A DNA stretch of 64,000 nt, taken from assembly GCA_933207985.1 (NCBI GenBank), contig OW240917.1, positions 110,518,522 to 110,582,521 on the forward strand, read 5' to 3'. This document shows positions 10,994 to 22,329 of the stretch, in pieces. A program made the position numbers and the translations under genes. Under the pieces are notes generated by a model. That model was not told the DNA's origin. It saw only the letters and a list, made by a program, of their open reading frames with translations, and did no database searches. The stretch is from Pelobates cultripes. Lineage: Eukaryota; Chordata; Amphibia; Anura; Pelobatidae. Numbering within the stretch: the stretch's first letter is position 1; each line of letters opens with the position of its first letter.

Positions 10994-11068
10994 TGTTGTG
11001 GAAATAAGGTCTACACATATTTCCTAGTTAGTGAAAAATGTCTATTTACTCATTTCACGATATATATA
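10994..11068 (+). repeat. ERV1 3' LTR, first part
   Basis: The LTR starts TGTTGTGG after the polypurine tract and continues for 75 bases to a TA-rich stretch, where the nested LTR element is inserted. The rest of this LTR is 14676-15116. ATATA occurs on both sides of the insert, consistent with a 5 bp target duplication, though the site is low complexity. Confidence 0.9.
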
Positions 11069-11993
11069 TGTGGCGAAACCAACCTCGCCACTGTGAACTG
11101 GAGAAGCCTGGTTGCTCGCCTGCTCCCTTTGGACTATGGCCCTGCAGGTTAAACCGTTTATTTCCCCTGCAGAAAGGCTTATTTGTGGGATCTGAGTGCC
11201 ATTCATCTAATAATGTGCACTCAGATCCCAGCTAATCTGGGGATATGTGAAATGTCTGTGTGTTATGTGTAAAGGTGACTTTATGTATTTTAAAGTGTTT
11301 TGTGTCTTTTTGCAACCATGTGCTTAATGGAGTCTGTGTCTGTCCTGGGAGATAATTGAATTACTTATCTCCAGGATAGAAGACTCTGAAACTGGTTTGG
11401 GCCAGAAAGCCATGCTTCATTTAGTCACAAAGGACTTTTTACTAACTTTTGAACCCCTTGTCTGATTTGTGCCATTTTTGAATATGTTGTTCCTCTGAAT
11501 GGATTGATTGTGAATATGTAATTTTATGTGAATGTGATGTATGGTTTTGGAGTTATGAAAGTTGGGTAGAAAGTATGTTTTAACTGTATGTATAATTGAG
11601 TTTCCTCTCAGGATAAGGGGAGGGAATATGTGGGATGTAACTGTGATGTGATTGGTTGTTTTGTAACGCCCTGTGGGCTGTACTATGTTTTGTGGATTGT
11701 AATAAAAACCAGGCTGGGTGTGCCAGCACAGGATTCTGCTTTAACCCTCAAAACGAAGTGTCGTCTCGTTATTGGGGGAATTGGATTGTGTGCTGACTGC
11801 CAGGAGTGTAAGCCGTTCGTATTGCTTTTCCTGTTCGGCTGCTTCCAGAGTTCGTGTATTTCTTGTTCGTGAGTTGGGGATTCGTACAGTTTGGAGTTCG
11901 GGAAGTTGGTGATTGCAATAGCTGCTGGTCTATGGGAAAGGGGATTATCGCCTAAACGGATTTATCCCCGTTTGAGAGAAACGGTCCGTTACA
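11069..11993 (+). repeat. Nested element 5' LTR (925 bp)
   Basis: It begins TGTGGCGAAACC and ends GTCCGTTACA. Its counterpart is 13749-14675. An AATAAA at 11701-11706 is a probable polyadenylation signal, followed by a likely R/U5 region with CCTCAAAACGAAG. A few single-base differences separate the two LTRs, so the insertion is fairly young. Confidence 0.92.
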
Positions 11994-11995
11994 AT

Positions 11996-12013
11996 TGGTG
12001 GCAAGCGGCGGGA
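11996..12013 (+). other. Nested element primer binding site
   Basis: TGGTGGCAAGCGGCGGGA starts two bases after the LTR. It resembles the complement of a tRNA-Leu 3' end, with mismatches; that assignment is from memory of tRNA ends and is tentative. Confidence 0.45.
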
Positions 12014-12136
12014 TCGTTCCTACAACCAGAAAGACAGCTACAGGGCAACACCATTCCTTGGATTACAAAGTGAGGGCAACGCCAGTACCCGTACAGCGAC
12101 CCTATCTACAAAAGAACTAACTTCAGCAGCGCAAGC

Positions 12137-13170
12137 ATGGCACCCAGCTACACTCAGGAGCAGTATGACAGGGAGTTTACCATGCGGCTGGCTTTCTTTG
12201 GACCCAACCCCCCGGAGAAATACGTGCAGTTCGTAAGGAGCCAGGTAGACGAGTACCTGGAGTTCATGGCAGATCCAGCCAAAGGTATCAGCCGCCCTAT
12301 CCGGAGGCAGAGTGCGTTACGGGGACTCATAGGTGTACCCCAGGGAGCAGAAGGTGCCGTCCTTCCTCCCCAGCGGCAGTGTGTATCCCAGGGAGCTGAA
12401 GGTGCCGTCCTTCCTCCCCAGCGGCAGTGTGTACCCCAGGGAGCAGAAGGTACCGTCCTTCCTCCCCAGCGGCAGTGTGTACCCCAGGGAGCAGAAGGTA
12501 CCGTCCTTCCTCCCCAGCGGCAGTGTGTATCCCAGGGAGCTGAAGGTACCGTCCTTCCTCCCCAGCGGCAGTGTGTATCCCAGGGAGCTGAAGGTACCGT
12601 CCTTCCTCCCCAGCGGCAGTGTGTATCCCAGGGAGCAGAAGGTGCCGTCCTTTCCTCCCCAGCGGCAGTGTGTGTCCCAGGGAGCAGAAGGTGCAGTCCT
12701 TCCTCCCCAGCGGCAGTGTGAGCTACAGGGAGCTGAAGGTGTCGTCCTTCCTCCCCAGCGGCCGTGTGTGTCCCAGGGAGCTGAAGGTGCCGGCCTTCCT
12801 CCCCAGCGGCAGTGTGTACCCCAGGGAGCTGAAGGTGCCGTCCTTCCTCCCCAGCGGCAGTGTGTACCCCAGGGAGCTGAAGGTGCGTCCTTCCTCCCCA
12901 GCGGCAGTGTGTATCCCAGGGAGCTGAAGGTGCGTCCTTCCTCCCCAGCGGCAGTGTGTATCCCAGGGAGCTGAAGGTGCAGTCCTTCCTCCCCAGCGGC
13001 AGTGTGTACCCCAGGGAGCTGAAGGTGCCCAGGGAGCTGAAGGTGCAGTCCTTCCTCCCCAGCGGCAGTGTGTACCCCAGGGAGCTGAAGGTGCCGTCCT
13101 TCCTCCCCAGCGGCAGAGTGTCCTGCAGGGAGCAGAGACCGTCAGTCTCGCACCCCAACCACAGGACAAA
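12137..13170 (+). pseudogene. Repeat-protein frame of the nested element, frameshifted
   Basis: From ATG 12137 there is a non-repetitive head of about 66 residues (start MAPSYTQEQYD, with GPNPPEKYVQF) that I do not recognise; a gag-like role is possible. It is followed by roughly sixteen copies of a 16-residue repeat of the form QGAEGxVLPPQRQCVP. The frame is lost by single-base changes near 12650 (extra T), 12885 and 12930 (missing C), and by a short partial unit near 13025. The repeat length, 48 bp, is a multiple of three, so long open frames exist in several phases and on the other strand too. Function is unknown. Confidence 0.6.
12335..13130. repeat. 48 bp tandem repeat array
   Basis: About sixteen units contain CCCAGGGAGC(A/T)GAAGGT and CTCCCCAGCGGCAGTGTG. 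Units differ by a few substitutions and occasional 1 bp indels. More diverged, longer units continue to about 13550 (CCCCAGCGGCAG recurs). Confidence 0.93.
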
Positions 13171-13736
13171 ATAATGAAAGGGGAGACAGCTGGTCCCCCT
13201 CTCCACCAGCAGAGAGAGTGTCAGGGAGAGGAGCCTGATACCCCCTCTCCCCAGCGGCAGTTTACAGTTCAGAGAGAGGAGCTTGTTACACCCTCTCTCC
13301 AGCGGCAGCCTAACCCAGCAAGGGGAGATGTTACACCCCCAACAGTGCAGATGGGACTGTAGTCTCTGCACTTACAGCACAAGGGGTAGGGACAGTCGGT
13401 CCTGTTCCCCAGCCACAGAGCGGTGTATCCAGAGGGGAGACAGTCGGTCTCTCCCTCCCACAACCAGGCTCCCACCAGGCTACTTCCGTGGTAGCACTGG
13501 CATCAGGGCAGAGTACCGCTGGTCTCTGCCCACTCAGCAACCCACCAAGGCAGCCTAACAGTTGCCCACACAGTCGTGGTGAGGCACCTGGACATGGACA
13601 AAGTTCTCCTCTACCCAGGTGTAGTAACCAGTTATTGTGGGTGGGCTGTACTGCTGTTTCTGTTTTGTGGGTGGGTTGCTGGACTAACCAGGGCACTGAC
13701 CGGCAGGAGGTCAGATACCCTGTTAGTCTAGTTGGT

Positions 13737-13748
13737 AAAGGGGAGAAG
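13737..13748 (+). other. Nested element polypurine tract
   Basis: AAAGGGGAGAAG directly precedes the TG of the 3' LTR. Confidence 0.75.
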
Positions 13749-14675
13749 TGTGGCGAAACCAACCTCGCCACTGTGAACTGGAGAAGCCTGGTTGCTCGCC
13801 TGCTCCCTTTGGACTATGGCCCTGCAGGTTAAACCGTTTATTTCCCCTGCAGAAAGGCTTATTTGTGGGATCTGAGTGCCATTCATCTAATAATGTGCAC
13901 TCAGATCCCAGCTATCTGGGGATATGTGAAATGTCTGTGTGTTATGTGTAAATGTGACTTTATGTATTTTAAAGTGTTTTGTGTCTTTTTGCAACCATGT
14001 GCTTAATGGAGTCTTGTGTCTGTCCTGGGAGATAATTGAATTACTTATCTCCAGGATAGAAGACTCTGAAACTGGTTTGGGCCAGAAAGCCATGCTTCAT
14101 TTAGTCACAAAGGACTTTTTACTAACTTTTGAACCCCTTGTCTGATGTGTGCCATTTTTGAATATGTTGTTCCCCTGAATGGATTGATTGTGAATATGTA
14201 ATTTTATGTGAATGTGATGTATGGTTTTGGAGTTATGAAAGTTGGGTAGAAAGTATGTTTTAACTGTATGTATAATTGAGTTTCCTCTCAGGATAAGGGG
14301 AGGGAATATGTGGGATGTAACTGTGATGTGATTGGTTGTTTTGTAACGCCCTGTGGGCTGTACTATGTTTTGTGGATTGTAATAAAAACCAGGCTGGGTG
14401 TGCCAGCACTGGAGATTCTGCTTAACCCTCAAAACGAAGTGTCGTCTCGTTATTGGGGGAATTGGATTGTGTGCTGACTGCCAGGAGTGTAAGCCGTTCG
14501 TATTGCTTTTCCTGTTCGGCTGCTTCCAGAGTTCGTGTATTTCTTGTTCGTGAGTTGGGGATTCGTACAGTTTGGAGTTCGGGAAGTTGGTGATTGCAAT
14601 AGCTGCTGGTCTATGGGAAAGGGGATTATCGCCTAAACCGATTTTATCCCCTTGTGAGAGAAACGGTCCGTTACA
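13749..14675 (+). repeat. Nested element 3' LTR (927 bp)
   Basis: Copy of 11069-11993, starting TGTGGCG and ending GTTACA. It differs by scattered substitutions and 1-2 bp indels, for example in the stretch after CTGCT near 14415. AATAAA recurs near 14381. Confidence 0.92.
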
Positions 14676-15116
14676 ATATATATATAGCTAAGCACACACG
14701 TTATAATTAAGATGGCTGCTAGAAGCTTCTAGCTCCTTTCCCCCCCCCTTTCCCTTTCTCCTTCCTAACATTGACTAACTACCTCGTGCACCAAGATGGC
14801 GCTGGGAAACCGTGGGAGACCCTCATGGCCCCGGTGACATCACCTACAGTAGGCAGAGCATTGAAGCAACCACTTAACACCTAACCAATAATTGATGTAT
14901 TATTCCATGTTATCTCTGACAATGCTTATGATGTAATTTTGCTTTAAAAGGGACTTGCCGTCCCCTCTGAATAAACTTTCCTCAAGTTATTCAACAACCT
15001 GGAACTTGTGTCTGGTGTGAATTACTTCAGGGAGCGTGCACGCATAGTTTCATTGATTTGGACAGGGGCAGATACACAAAGAAATAATCAATACTTTGAT
15101 TGATTTTTCCATTTCA
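14676..15116 (+). repeat. ERV1 3' LTR, second part
   Basis: The LTR resumes in the TA stretch and ends TTTCA at 15116. It shows about a dozen differences from the 5' LTR at 25-533, for example CTAGAAG for CTGGAAG, GCGCTGGGAAA for GCGCCGGTAAA and TTGGACAGG for TTGGCCAGG. The right flank starts GGGTCTTTACAG and does not resemble the TA-rich left flank at 1-24. Confidence 0.9.
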
Positions 15117-15915
15117 GGGTCTTTACAGTTATTGACGTGGCCCGTAGTCTTTTGGCAAGAGGCTTGCCAGCAGGCCCCTCCAAGCACCCGTGACGAGGTT
15201 CAGTTCGTCACATTTCTTCCCCCCAAGAAAAGACTAACCAGCTACCTGACCTTCTCTTGATCGGTAACTGAGTTAGCCGAGTAGCACATCCATACACAAC
15301 TACTTGAACTGGTGGCCTCTGGTGCCCGGCTTTGTTCTGTATGTCCCAGGCTGCGGAGTGGGCGTCCATCACCCCCGATCTCCCTTGTGCTCCCAGGCAT
15401 AAAGTTGTAAGTACTTGGGGGGCAAAGGCCAGCGGCACTCTGCCCTGTGGCTAGCGTTACAGCTGGGTAAGTCAGGGGGTCGTGCAGTATTGGACTGAGG
15501 ACAAGGGGAGGGCAGAGGCCAACTGCGCTCTGCCCTGTTGCCAGCGCTTCTGCTGGTTTGACCTGCAGGTATTCAGGCCCTGGGTAAAGGGAAAGGGGAG
15601 GGCAGAGGCAAACTGCTCTCTGCCCGGTTGCCAGCTCTTCTGCTGGAAGGACTGACTATCTCTTCTCCCAATAACACACTCTGCCACTGGGGAGGAAGGA
15701 CGACACCTTCCGCTCCCTGTACTGCACACTGCTGCTGGGAAGTGAGACTGATTGTGTCCACTCCCTGTAGGATATACTGCCACTGGGAAGAGAGACTGAC
15801 CATCTCCTCTTCCAATAACATACTCGGCCGCTGGAGAGTAGGACCGACTGTCCCTACTCCTGGTAACTCTGACTGTAGCTGGGGATCTGGGCCGGCTGCT
15901 CTTCTCTTCTTCAAG
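15117..15915 (-). mobile_element. Antisense remnant related to the nested LTR element
   Basis: On the minus strand, open stretches at 15573-15914 and 15472-15783 contain units such as VQGAEGVVLPPQWQSV, clearly related to the 16-residue repeats at 12335-13130 but more diverged. Two longer direct copies of a GGGAGGGCAGAGGC...GCTCTGCCC segment lie at about 15504-15550 and 15595-15645. No LTR ends are identified. It is a degraded internal region of the same or a sister family, with ERV1 ending against it. Confidence 0.6.
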
Positions 15916-16526
15916 TAAAAAAATACACTAATATTGATGCATTTAAAATAATCCTTTTTTTTTTATTATAACATTAATTTAGATACAGCCAAAATTACTC
16001 TGGAGGATACAGGATAGAAATATGTAATTGCACTCTCCCAACAGTTATCTTAAGGGAATGAGACAAAACATTCAGTTAACGTACCCTATTATGGCCTTGA
16101 TTTAATATTTTTGGTTAAGCTTTTCAAATGATTTTATATTTTTGGATAAACTTTAAAAAAATGTAAATATTAAAATAAAAAAATACATCAAATATAAAAG
16201 TATCAATATATCAAAAAATATCAATATATCTAAAAATATCAAAATATTGTTCAAATATTAAATCCTTTTGAAAGTTAACTAAAAATATAATAATAATCAA
16301 GGCCTACCTGAAGCTGCTCTCTGAAGCGTATTCTGGCCCTGATTTAATATTGATGAAAATACTTTTCAAATGATTTAATGCGTGGTATCTCACATTGGTT
16401 AAATTGTACAATATGTAATCTGTCAATGTTGATCAATGTTAGACAAACCGTGGGAGGAAGGGTTCACTCTATATTTTTTGGGATTGCAATCTGAGTAAAT
16501 GTTTTGGGAATAAGTCTGACCATTCT
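15916..16526. other. AT-rich interval, no gene seen
   Basis: Poly-T/A tracts and a run of near-repeats of ATCAATATATC and AAAATATCAA (about 16200-16260). TTGATTTAATAT occurs twice (16097 and 16340), suggesting an old duplication. No coding signal is present. Confidence 0.6.
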
Positions 16527-16732
16527 GAGCAGGCCCGGACTGGCCATCGGGCATACCGGGCAAATGCCCGGTGGGCCGCGATGGCCGTGGGGCCGAGGCC
16601 GGCAAGGGAGTCTGTGGGTGCTGTGTGTGTCTGGGGGTGCTGTGTGTGTCTGGGGGGGTGCTGTGTCTGGGTGCTGTGTGTGTGTCTGGGGGGTGCTGTG
16701 TCTGGGTGCTGTGTGTGTCTGGGGGTGCTGTT
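16527..16732. repeat. GC palindromic repeat end and GTGCTGTGTGTGTCTGGG minisatellite
   Basis: 16527-16600 has nested inverted segments (GGGCAT...ATGCCC, GGCCAT...ATGGCC), as in short hairpin-ended repeats common in frogs and fish. 16615-16732 is a tandem array of about 20-30 bp units containing GTGCTGTGTGTGTCTGGG. Confidence 0.6.
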
Positions 16733-17000
16733 AGGGAAATTATTTTAAATATATATATTAAAGGCAGTGAATCATGGAGCTTCTGGGGGTGTCCCTAGCA
16801 TGCCTCATCATAAGGGGCAGGCTGGGGTCATCCAATCACAGCATGCCCCATTAGCAATTTCATCCCAAGTGTGTTCCCCATTTCTCTGATTAGTGTGGAT
16901 CTGCCTCCCTCTCTTCACTTGTGTTTTTGTTGAGAGAGGTAGAGAGATCTGTGGTTTAGCTAGAGAGATTTATGTATTTATAGGTAGGGATTTGTAAACT

Positions 17001-17275
17001 CTTGAGACCCAAAGGCTCTTTTCAGAGCCATTAACCCCTGTCTTGCCAGTGATCACTATAATCACTGGCTCTTGCACACCAGCACTTTTCTGCTGTTTGT
17101 GCTTTTTTTTTAGGGGTTCATTTTTTGTGATCTTTTTTTTTTTTGAGACCCAAAATCTCTTTTCAGAACGATTAACCCCTGTCCTGCCAGTGATCACTAT
17201 ACAGATCACAGGCTCTTGTACAGCAGCACTTATTTTGCTGACTGTTCATTTTTTTAGGGGTTAATTTTTTTTGTC
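17001..17275 (+). repeat. Tandem duplication at the piggyBac left side
   Basis: Two copies of about 130 bp (17001-17130 and 17143-17275) share GAGACCCAAA, a TTAACCCCTGTC core and CCAGTGATCACTATA. This type of sequence precedes piggyBac-like transposase genes in frogs. The true left end of the transposon could not be fixed. Confidence 0.6.
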
Positions 17276-17325
17276 TTTTTTTTTTTGTGACAGGTCACTA
17301 AGTAAAGTGATTGTGATCTGGGTCA

Positions 17326-19665
17326 CAGAAGTCAACCAGCGCTGAGCAGTGATATGCCACCCTTGCGCTAGAGTCTGACGCGTCTACGTCAGACTCTGAC
17401 CGTGATTTTGACCCTGCCAGGTGCTCAGATACATCATCACTAGATACAGTGTCTGCTGCTAGTGATGTAGCTAGTGATGTTGTATCTGTGCCTGCTAGTC
17501 CCCCTGCCCAAAGAAGACCTGCTGCTCCAGCTGGCAGAACTGCTGAGGAGTGGGTAGTGCCTCATCGACAGAGGCCAGACATCCCATCCTTTACTGCAAA
17601 TCCTGGCATTAATTTGGATGTCTCAGGATTTAGCCCTCAGCAGTTTATGGAGGTGTTTCTGGGCGATGATGTATTGGGGAACATTAGAAAAAAGGAAGAA
17701 AAAAACCCAAAAAGGGATGTCTTATATAAAGACCGCCCAGAGGGTAAATACCCAGTCCAATCTCAACAGTAGTGTAGTTGCCAAAAAATAAAAAAGCCTT
17801 TATTGAAATCTATTAAAGAGATATGGAGATAGGGTATTAGCATAGCACTACTGTTTGGTTGGGAGTGTGTGTTTCTCCCTTTCCTTGTTCTTTCCTACTG
17901 CTTTGTTACCTGAGTTATGTATGGGGGTACATATTGCCTTCTATCCCCTCTCCGTTTCTTGTGAGGGTTGGCTCTTGATTAGCCTTGTTCCTACCATACA
18001 TATTTCTCCCTATATTATTCTGTCCATCACTGATTACCCAGGTTTTTTAATAGATTTCAATAAAGGCTTTTTTATTTTTTGGCAACTACACTACTGTTGA
18101 GATTGGACTGGGTATTTACCCTCTGGGCGGTCTTTATATAAGACATCCCTTTTTGGGTTTTTTTTCTTCCTTTTTTCTACAATTTCCAGGGTTACCCCCT
18201 TTTACCAGTCCAGGTGACCTCTATACTCTGGAGGCTCGGCATTGGGATACGGGAGTGTCTTTTCCTCCCCTCCCACTTTCCAGCCTTTTGAGTTTCCTTT
18301 TTCTTGTTATTGGGGAACATTGTCGCCCAAACTAATTTATATGCCCATCAATTCCGAGCTACAAATCCTGACTCTTTTGTGGCAAAGCAGCAATGGGCCC
18401 CCATCGATGTGCCAGAATTTAAAAGATTCTGGGCATTGACTATGCTGATGGACATCATAAAGAAGCCCTCCATCCGCTCCTACTAGAGCAGTAGCCCCAT
18501 CTGCTCTACCCCCATTTACTCCCAATGTATGTCGAGGAAGAGGTATGAAATGATTCTGCATTTCATGCACTTCAGCGACAACAGCCTGTGTCCCCCTAGG
18601 GAGCATCCCCAGTTTGACAGGCTGTATAAAATCTGCCCCCTGATTACCCACTTCGCTGCCAGGTTTGCAGAGGCTTATAGACCTGGAAGGAATATATGCG
18701 TAGATGAATCCCTGATGAAGTATAAGGGAAGGCTGGGATTCAAGCAGTATGTTCCTTCCAAGCGCTCTAGGTATTGTGTAAAGATGTATAAGCTCTGTGA
18801 TAACGAGACTGGGTATACTCAGGCCTTCCGGGTGTATGAGGGAAAGGATAGCCACCTTGACCCTCCAGGTTGCCCAGAACATATGGGAACCAGTGGCAAG
18901 ATTGTCTGGGACCTGATATTCCCCCTGATGAACAAAGTGTACCACTTGTATACTGACAATTTTTATACAAGTGTCCCTTTGTTCAAGCTACTGTACTGTT
19001 TTGATACAGTAGCTTGCGGCACAATCAAAAAGAACAGCACAGGTTTCCCAGGACAACTTGCACTCACCTGGCTACGAAGGGGGGAGACCTCAGCTCTGCG
19101 CCAAGAGGAGCTGTTGACAGTTAAGTACAGAAACAAGAAGGATGTGTACCTTCTTACCGCCATCCACACTGAGGGGACTGTGGAGGTCCCTGTACGTGGC
19201 AGATCTGAGTGAACAAGGAAGCCATTGTGCATCAAGGCCTATAACCGGCATATGGGTGGGGTTGATCTGGCAGATCAGCTGTTGCAGTCCTACCTAATTA
19301 TACGAAAGACAAGGGCCTGGTACAAAAAGATTGCAACCCACAACGCTTTCTTGTTGTTCAAAAAAGCAAACCCCGGGACGCAACTGAGATTTTTACAGTT
19401 TCAGCTCCAGATCATTTCGGGGATTTTGTACCGTGATGCACCTGCTCCCCGGGCGCTGATGGGAGAGAGCAGAGTTGGGGTTACACATTTTATTTTTAAA
19501 ATTCCCCCTACTGCGGCAAAGCAGAATCCCCAAAAAAGATGCAGGGTCTGTTCTAAGAGGTGGCAGAGAAAAGATAGTGTTTATCACTGTCCTGATTGCC
19601 CTGAACAGCCTGGACTCTGCATTGGAGACTGCTTCAAACGATACCACACGCTGGGTCATTTTTAA
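17326..19665 (+). pseudogene. piggyBac-type transposase, interrupted and with stops
   Basis: Cut-and-paste DNA transposase of the PGBD4-like type. The N-terminal acidic/Ser-rich part lies at about 17326-17670 and has lost a clear ATG. The catalytic domain is at 18322-19400, with aspartates of the three-D site at 18703-18705 (CVDESL), 18955-18957 (YTDNFY) and 19264-19266 (GGVDLADQ). The C-terminal Cys/His-rich zinc region (CRVC...CPDC...C) is at about 19540-19650. Stops in the same frame are TGA 17350-17352, TAG 18484-18486 and TGA 19210-19212. A 622 bp hairpin insertion lies at 17686-18307; insert plus target duplication is 636 bp, so the frame is the same on both sides. It cannot be functional. 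Confidence 0.9.
17686..18307. mobile_element. 622 bp hairpin insertion in the piggyBac gene
   Basis: Inverted copies of about 133 bp at 17686-17818 and 18046-18178 face each other, followed by a 129 bp unique tail. TATTGGGGAACATT (14 bp) is present at 17672-17685 and 18308-18321, a clean target duplication. A duplication this long fits target-primed (LINE-type) insertion rather than the 2-9 bp of most DNA transposons. The family is unknown. Confidence 0.85.
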
Positions 19666-20676
19666 TTTATTTTTTAACATTTGCCATTCAGTTTTTTTTG
19701 GTGTCTTTTTTCTTTTTTTTTTGGTTTTGTTACATTTACCCCATGCATGGGAGGCATGGGTGTCCTTAGGAGTCCTGGCAGAAAACAACCTGGGGTGTTT
19801 TCTTGCAATAACCAACAACGGGCTCTCCTAAATCACAGTCAAAAAGCAGTGTGCGTGTGTAAAAATGAGGATTGAACAGTTACCTCCACACACGTTCTTC
19901 AACTTTTTTTGACTAAAATGATTGCATCTAAGGCATCAAAACATTCCATATACAATACTGCGGGGTGTCAACTTTTCAAATATATGTACGCTCATGGCAA
20001 GAAAATACATTGGGATATCTGATAAGGCCCCCAAAAGGAAGATAGGCAAACAAGATATGTAAAATTTGAAAAACGCATATCAGACATTTTGCTTTGTACC
20101 CCCACATGAACCCGACACACCTATGCATGGGTGGTATTGCTGTTCTTGGGAGATGTTGCCAAGAACATATTGGGGTGTCTTTTGGCAGTAACACCTAACA
20201 GGAGCTGAGAATATCTGCCCAAAGTAGAATGTGTGAGTGAAAAATAACACCACAAAAACGTTTGACAGAGACTGGTGGTAGAATTAGTGCATGTAAAGTG
20301 TTGAAATGCCACCATGTGAAATGCCCTAGGGTGTGTACTTTTAAAAAAATATACGGTTCGACGGAGGTGAATTACATTGGCCGGCTTCAGAAATGTTCCA
20401 ACTTGGACATGGGTGCATGATGGCCAGCTGTGTTTTATTTTTCAATTTTTCATCATATTTTACTATTTTTTTCTAGTAAATTATAAGATATGATGAAAAT
20501 AATAGTATCTTTAGAATTAACATTTAATAGCGAGAAAAATGGTATATAATATGTATGGGTACAGTAAATCTGTAAGAGGAAAATTACATCTAAACACAAC
20601 CACTGCAGAAATGTAAAAAGAGCCCTGGTCCTTAACGGTAATAAAATTGAAAAACGGCCTGGTCACTAAGGGGTTA
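19666..20676 (+). mobile_element. piggyBac 3' non-coding part and right end
   Basis: Two related segments with ATGCATGGG, TCTTGGGAGA or similar, then TTGGGGTGT(T/C)TT, occur at about 19740-19870 and 20110-20270. The same kind of sequence is seen twice at 56567-57175. The sequence ends near 20676 with GGTCACTAAGGGGTTA, resembling the inverse of TTAACCCCT at the left side. No second gene is seen here. Confidence 0.55.
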
Positions 20677-21252
20677 CAGCTACGATGTATTTTCTGTAGA
20701 AATAACATCATTAAATAATTACACCATTAAAATAAATACCAATAATAAGTATTAACATATATAATATGGTGCTCTATTTGTTTTAAAGAGATAAAGAGAT
20801 AATATTTGACTTTGCAATCCAGTTCAGGCAAAACCAATGCACAGAATTCATTGGGGGAGGAGAAAATTTGTTTCTGTTTCCCCATCTCCCCATATTATGT
20901 TAGTGATAGAAAAGGAAGGAAACATCATATAACAAAGGAAGCCAAGATGGAGGTACTCAGTTCCAGAAAAGATTGGTTTGGATTTATAAATTTACTTTTA
21001 TATCTCAGACCTCACAATGCCATCTTTGATAAACATGGGGGATAAAGAAACATAATATTTAAAATCAGGGGAAGTGACAGTTACTTCTAATATCTAAATT
21101 TACCATGACTGAAGATTGGTAGTTGCAGGATATTGTTGGGTAATCTAAGGTTTCATATGTAAACAAATATGAATACCGCACTCAAAAAATTGCAATGAAA
21201 CTTATTGCTAATCCTGCATTCAATTTCAAAATATTTATTGTAATGGTTTTAG
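20677..21252. other. AT-rich spacer, no gene seen
   Basis: AT-rich sequence with no convincing open frame. A short frame at 20806-21045 has no recognised domain. Confidence 0.6.
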
Positions 21253-21819
21253 CAGGGCCGGTGCAAGGATTTTTGCCGCCCTAGGCAAAAGAAAGATTTG
21301 CTGCCCCCCCCCCCCTCACCCTCCCCCACCCCCGGAGACATCACAATGCCCCACCCATATGATCTGCCATATGAACTAATGTCAGTGCTGCACACAGTGT
21401 GTGTTTACATTAAAAAGCCTGCAGGGACCGGCTATAGACACCAGAACAACTTTATTAAGCTGCAGTGGTTCTGGGGACTGTAGTGTCCATTTAATGTGAG
21501 GTAAATTAGAGATTAGTGCCACGAATAATATACTAGATTGCCTACTTACAATCAGATGAGGATGGTGATGGGCTCTGGCTGCAGTCTGGCTCCACTGGTC
21601 TGGTGTAGAACAGGATCTCTGGAGGCTGTTTGTAACTGTGGTCACAAAATTCAATGTTCTGGGAGAACGAGAAGCAGCTCCATTTTTTTGGGGCCTCTTA
21701 CATAGCTCAAGGTCTGGGCCCCAGGGCCTGACAGTGAGTATGCCCATAAAGTGCCCATAAAGTCCACCTACATGTTCCACCCATGAGTTCGCTCATAGGG
21801 AGTGGAGTGTGTAGGGGAT

Positions 21820-22300
21820 GTGTTATGTGTTACTGTAGAGGATCTAATGTGCGTGCTTATGGAATGTAGTGTTTAGGGATACCAGTTTGTGTAGGTGATG
21901 CAGTGTGTATGTGGTGGAAGCACTGTGTTTTTGTGTAAGGGATAGAAAGCAGTGAGTGTTTGTGTATAAGGGATGTATTGTGTGTTTCTTGTTGTGTGTA
22001 AGGGATGCATTGTGTGAATCTGTGTTTGTATGCATAAGGGATGCAAAGTGTGTTTCTGTGTATGTAAGGGGTGCGTTGAGTGTGTGTAAGGGATGCATTG
22101 TGTTTCTGTGTGTGTGTGTAAGAGAAGCAGTGTGTGTTTGCATGTGTGTGTAAGAGATGCATTGTGCGTTTCTGTGTATATGTGCAAAGGATGTATTGTC
22201 TTTATGTGTAAGGGTTGCATTATTTGTTTCTCTGTGTGTAAGGGAAGCATGTTGTGTTTCTGTGTGTATAGGGATGCATTGTGTGTGTGTGTGTGTGTGT
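21820..22300. repeat. Minisatellite in the left fold-back arm
   Basis: Units of roughly 30-40 bp with AAGGGATGCATTGTGTGTTTCTG, written as two overlapping motifs AAGGGATGCATTG and GTGTTTCTGTGT. It ends in a GT run at about 22277-22303. Confidence 0.85.
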
Positions 22301-22329
22301 GTGCGTGGGGTGTGAAAGAGCTCCCTGTC

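Larger units (their letters stand above)
11069..14675 (+). mobile_element. Non-autonomous LTR retrotransposon nested in the ERV1 3' LTR
   Basis: A 3.6 kb element with two near-identical LTRs (11069-11993 and 13749-14675), a primer site, a polypurine tract and a short internal part lacking protease, RT and integrase. It must therefore depend on another element for movement. The internal part has one repeat-rich frame. The flanking ATATA on both sides and its position inside the ERV LTR show it is younger than ERV1. By LTR size and TG...CA ends it is Gypsy/ERV-like; the family is not identified. Confidence 0.88.

Noticed and set aside
12154..13371. 405-codon minus-strand frame as a gene
   Set aside because: It is the mirror of the 48 bp array; openness follows from unit length. 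Kept only as a low-interest finding.
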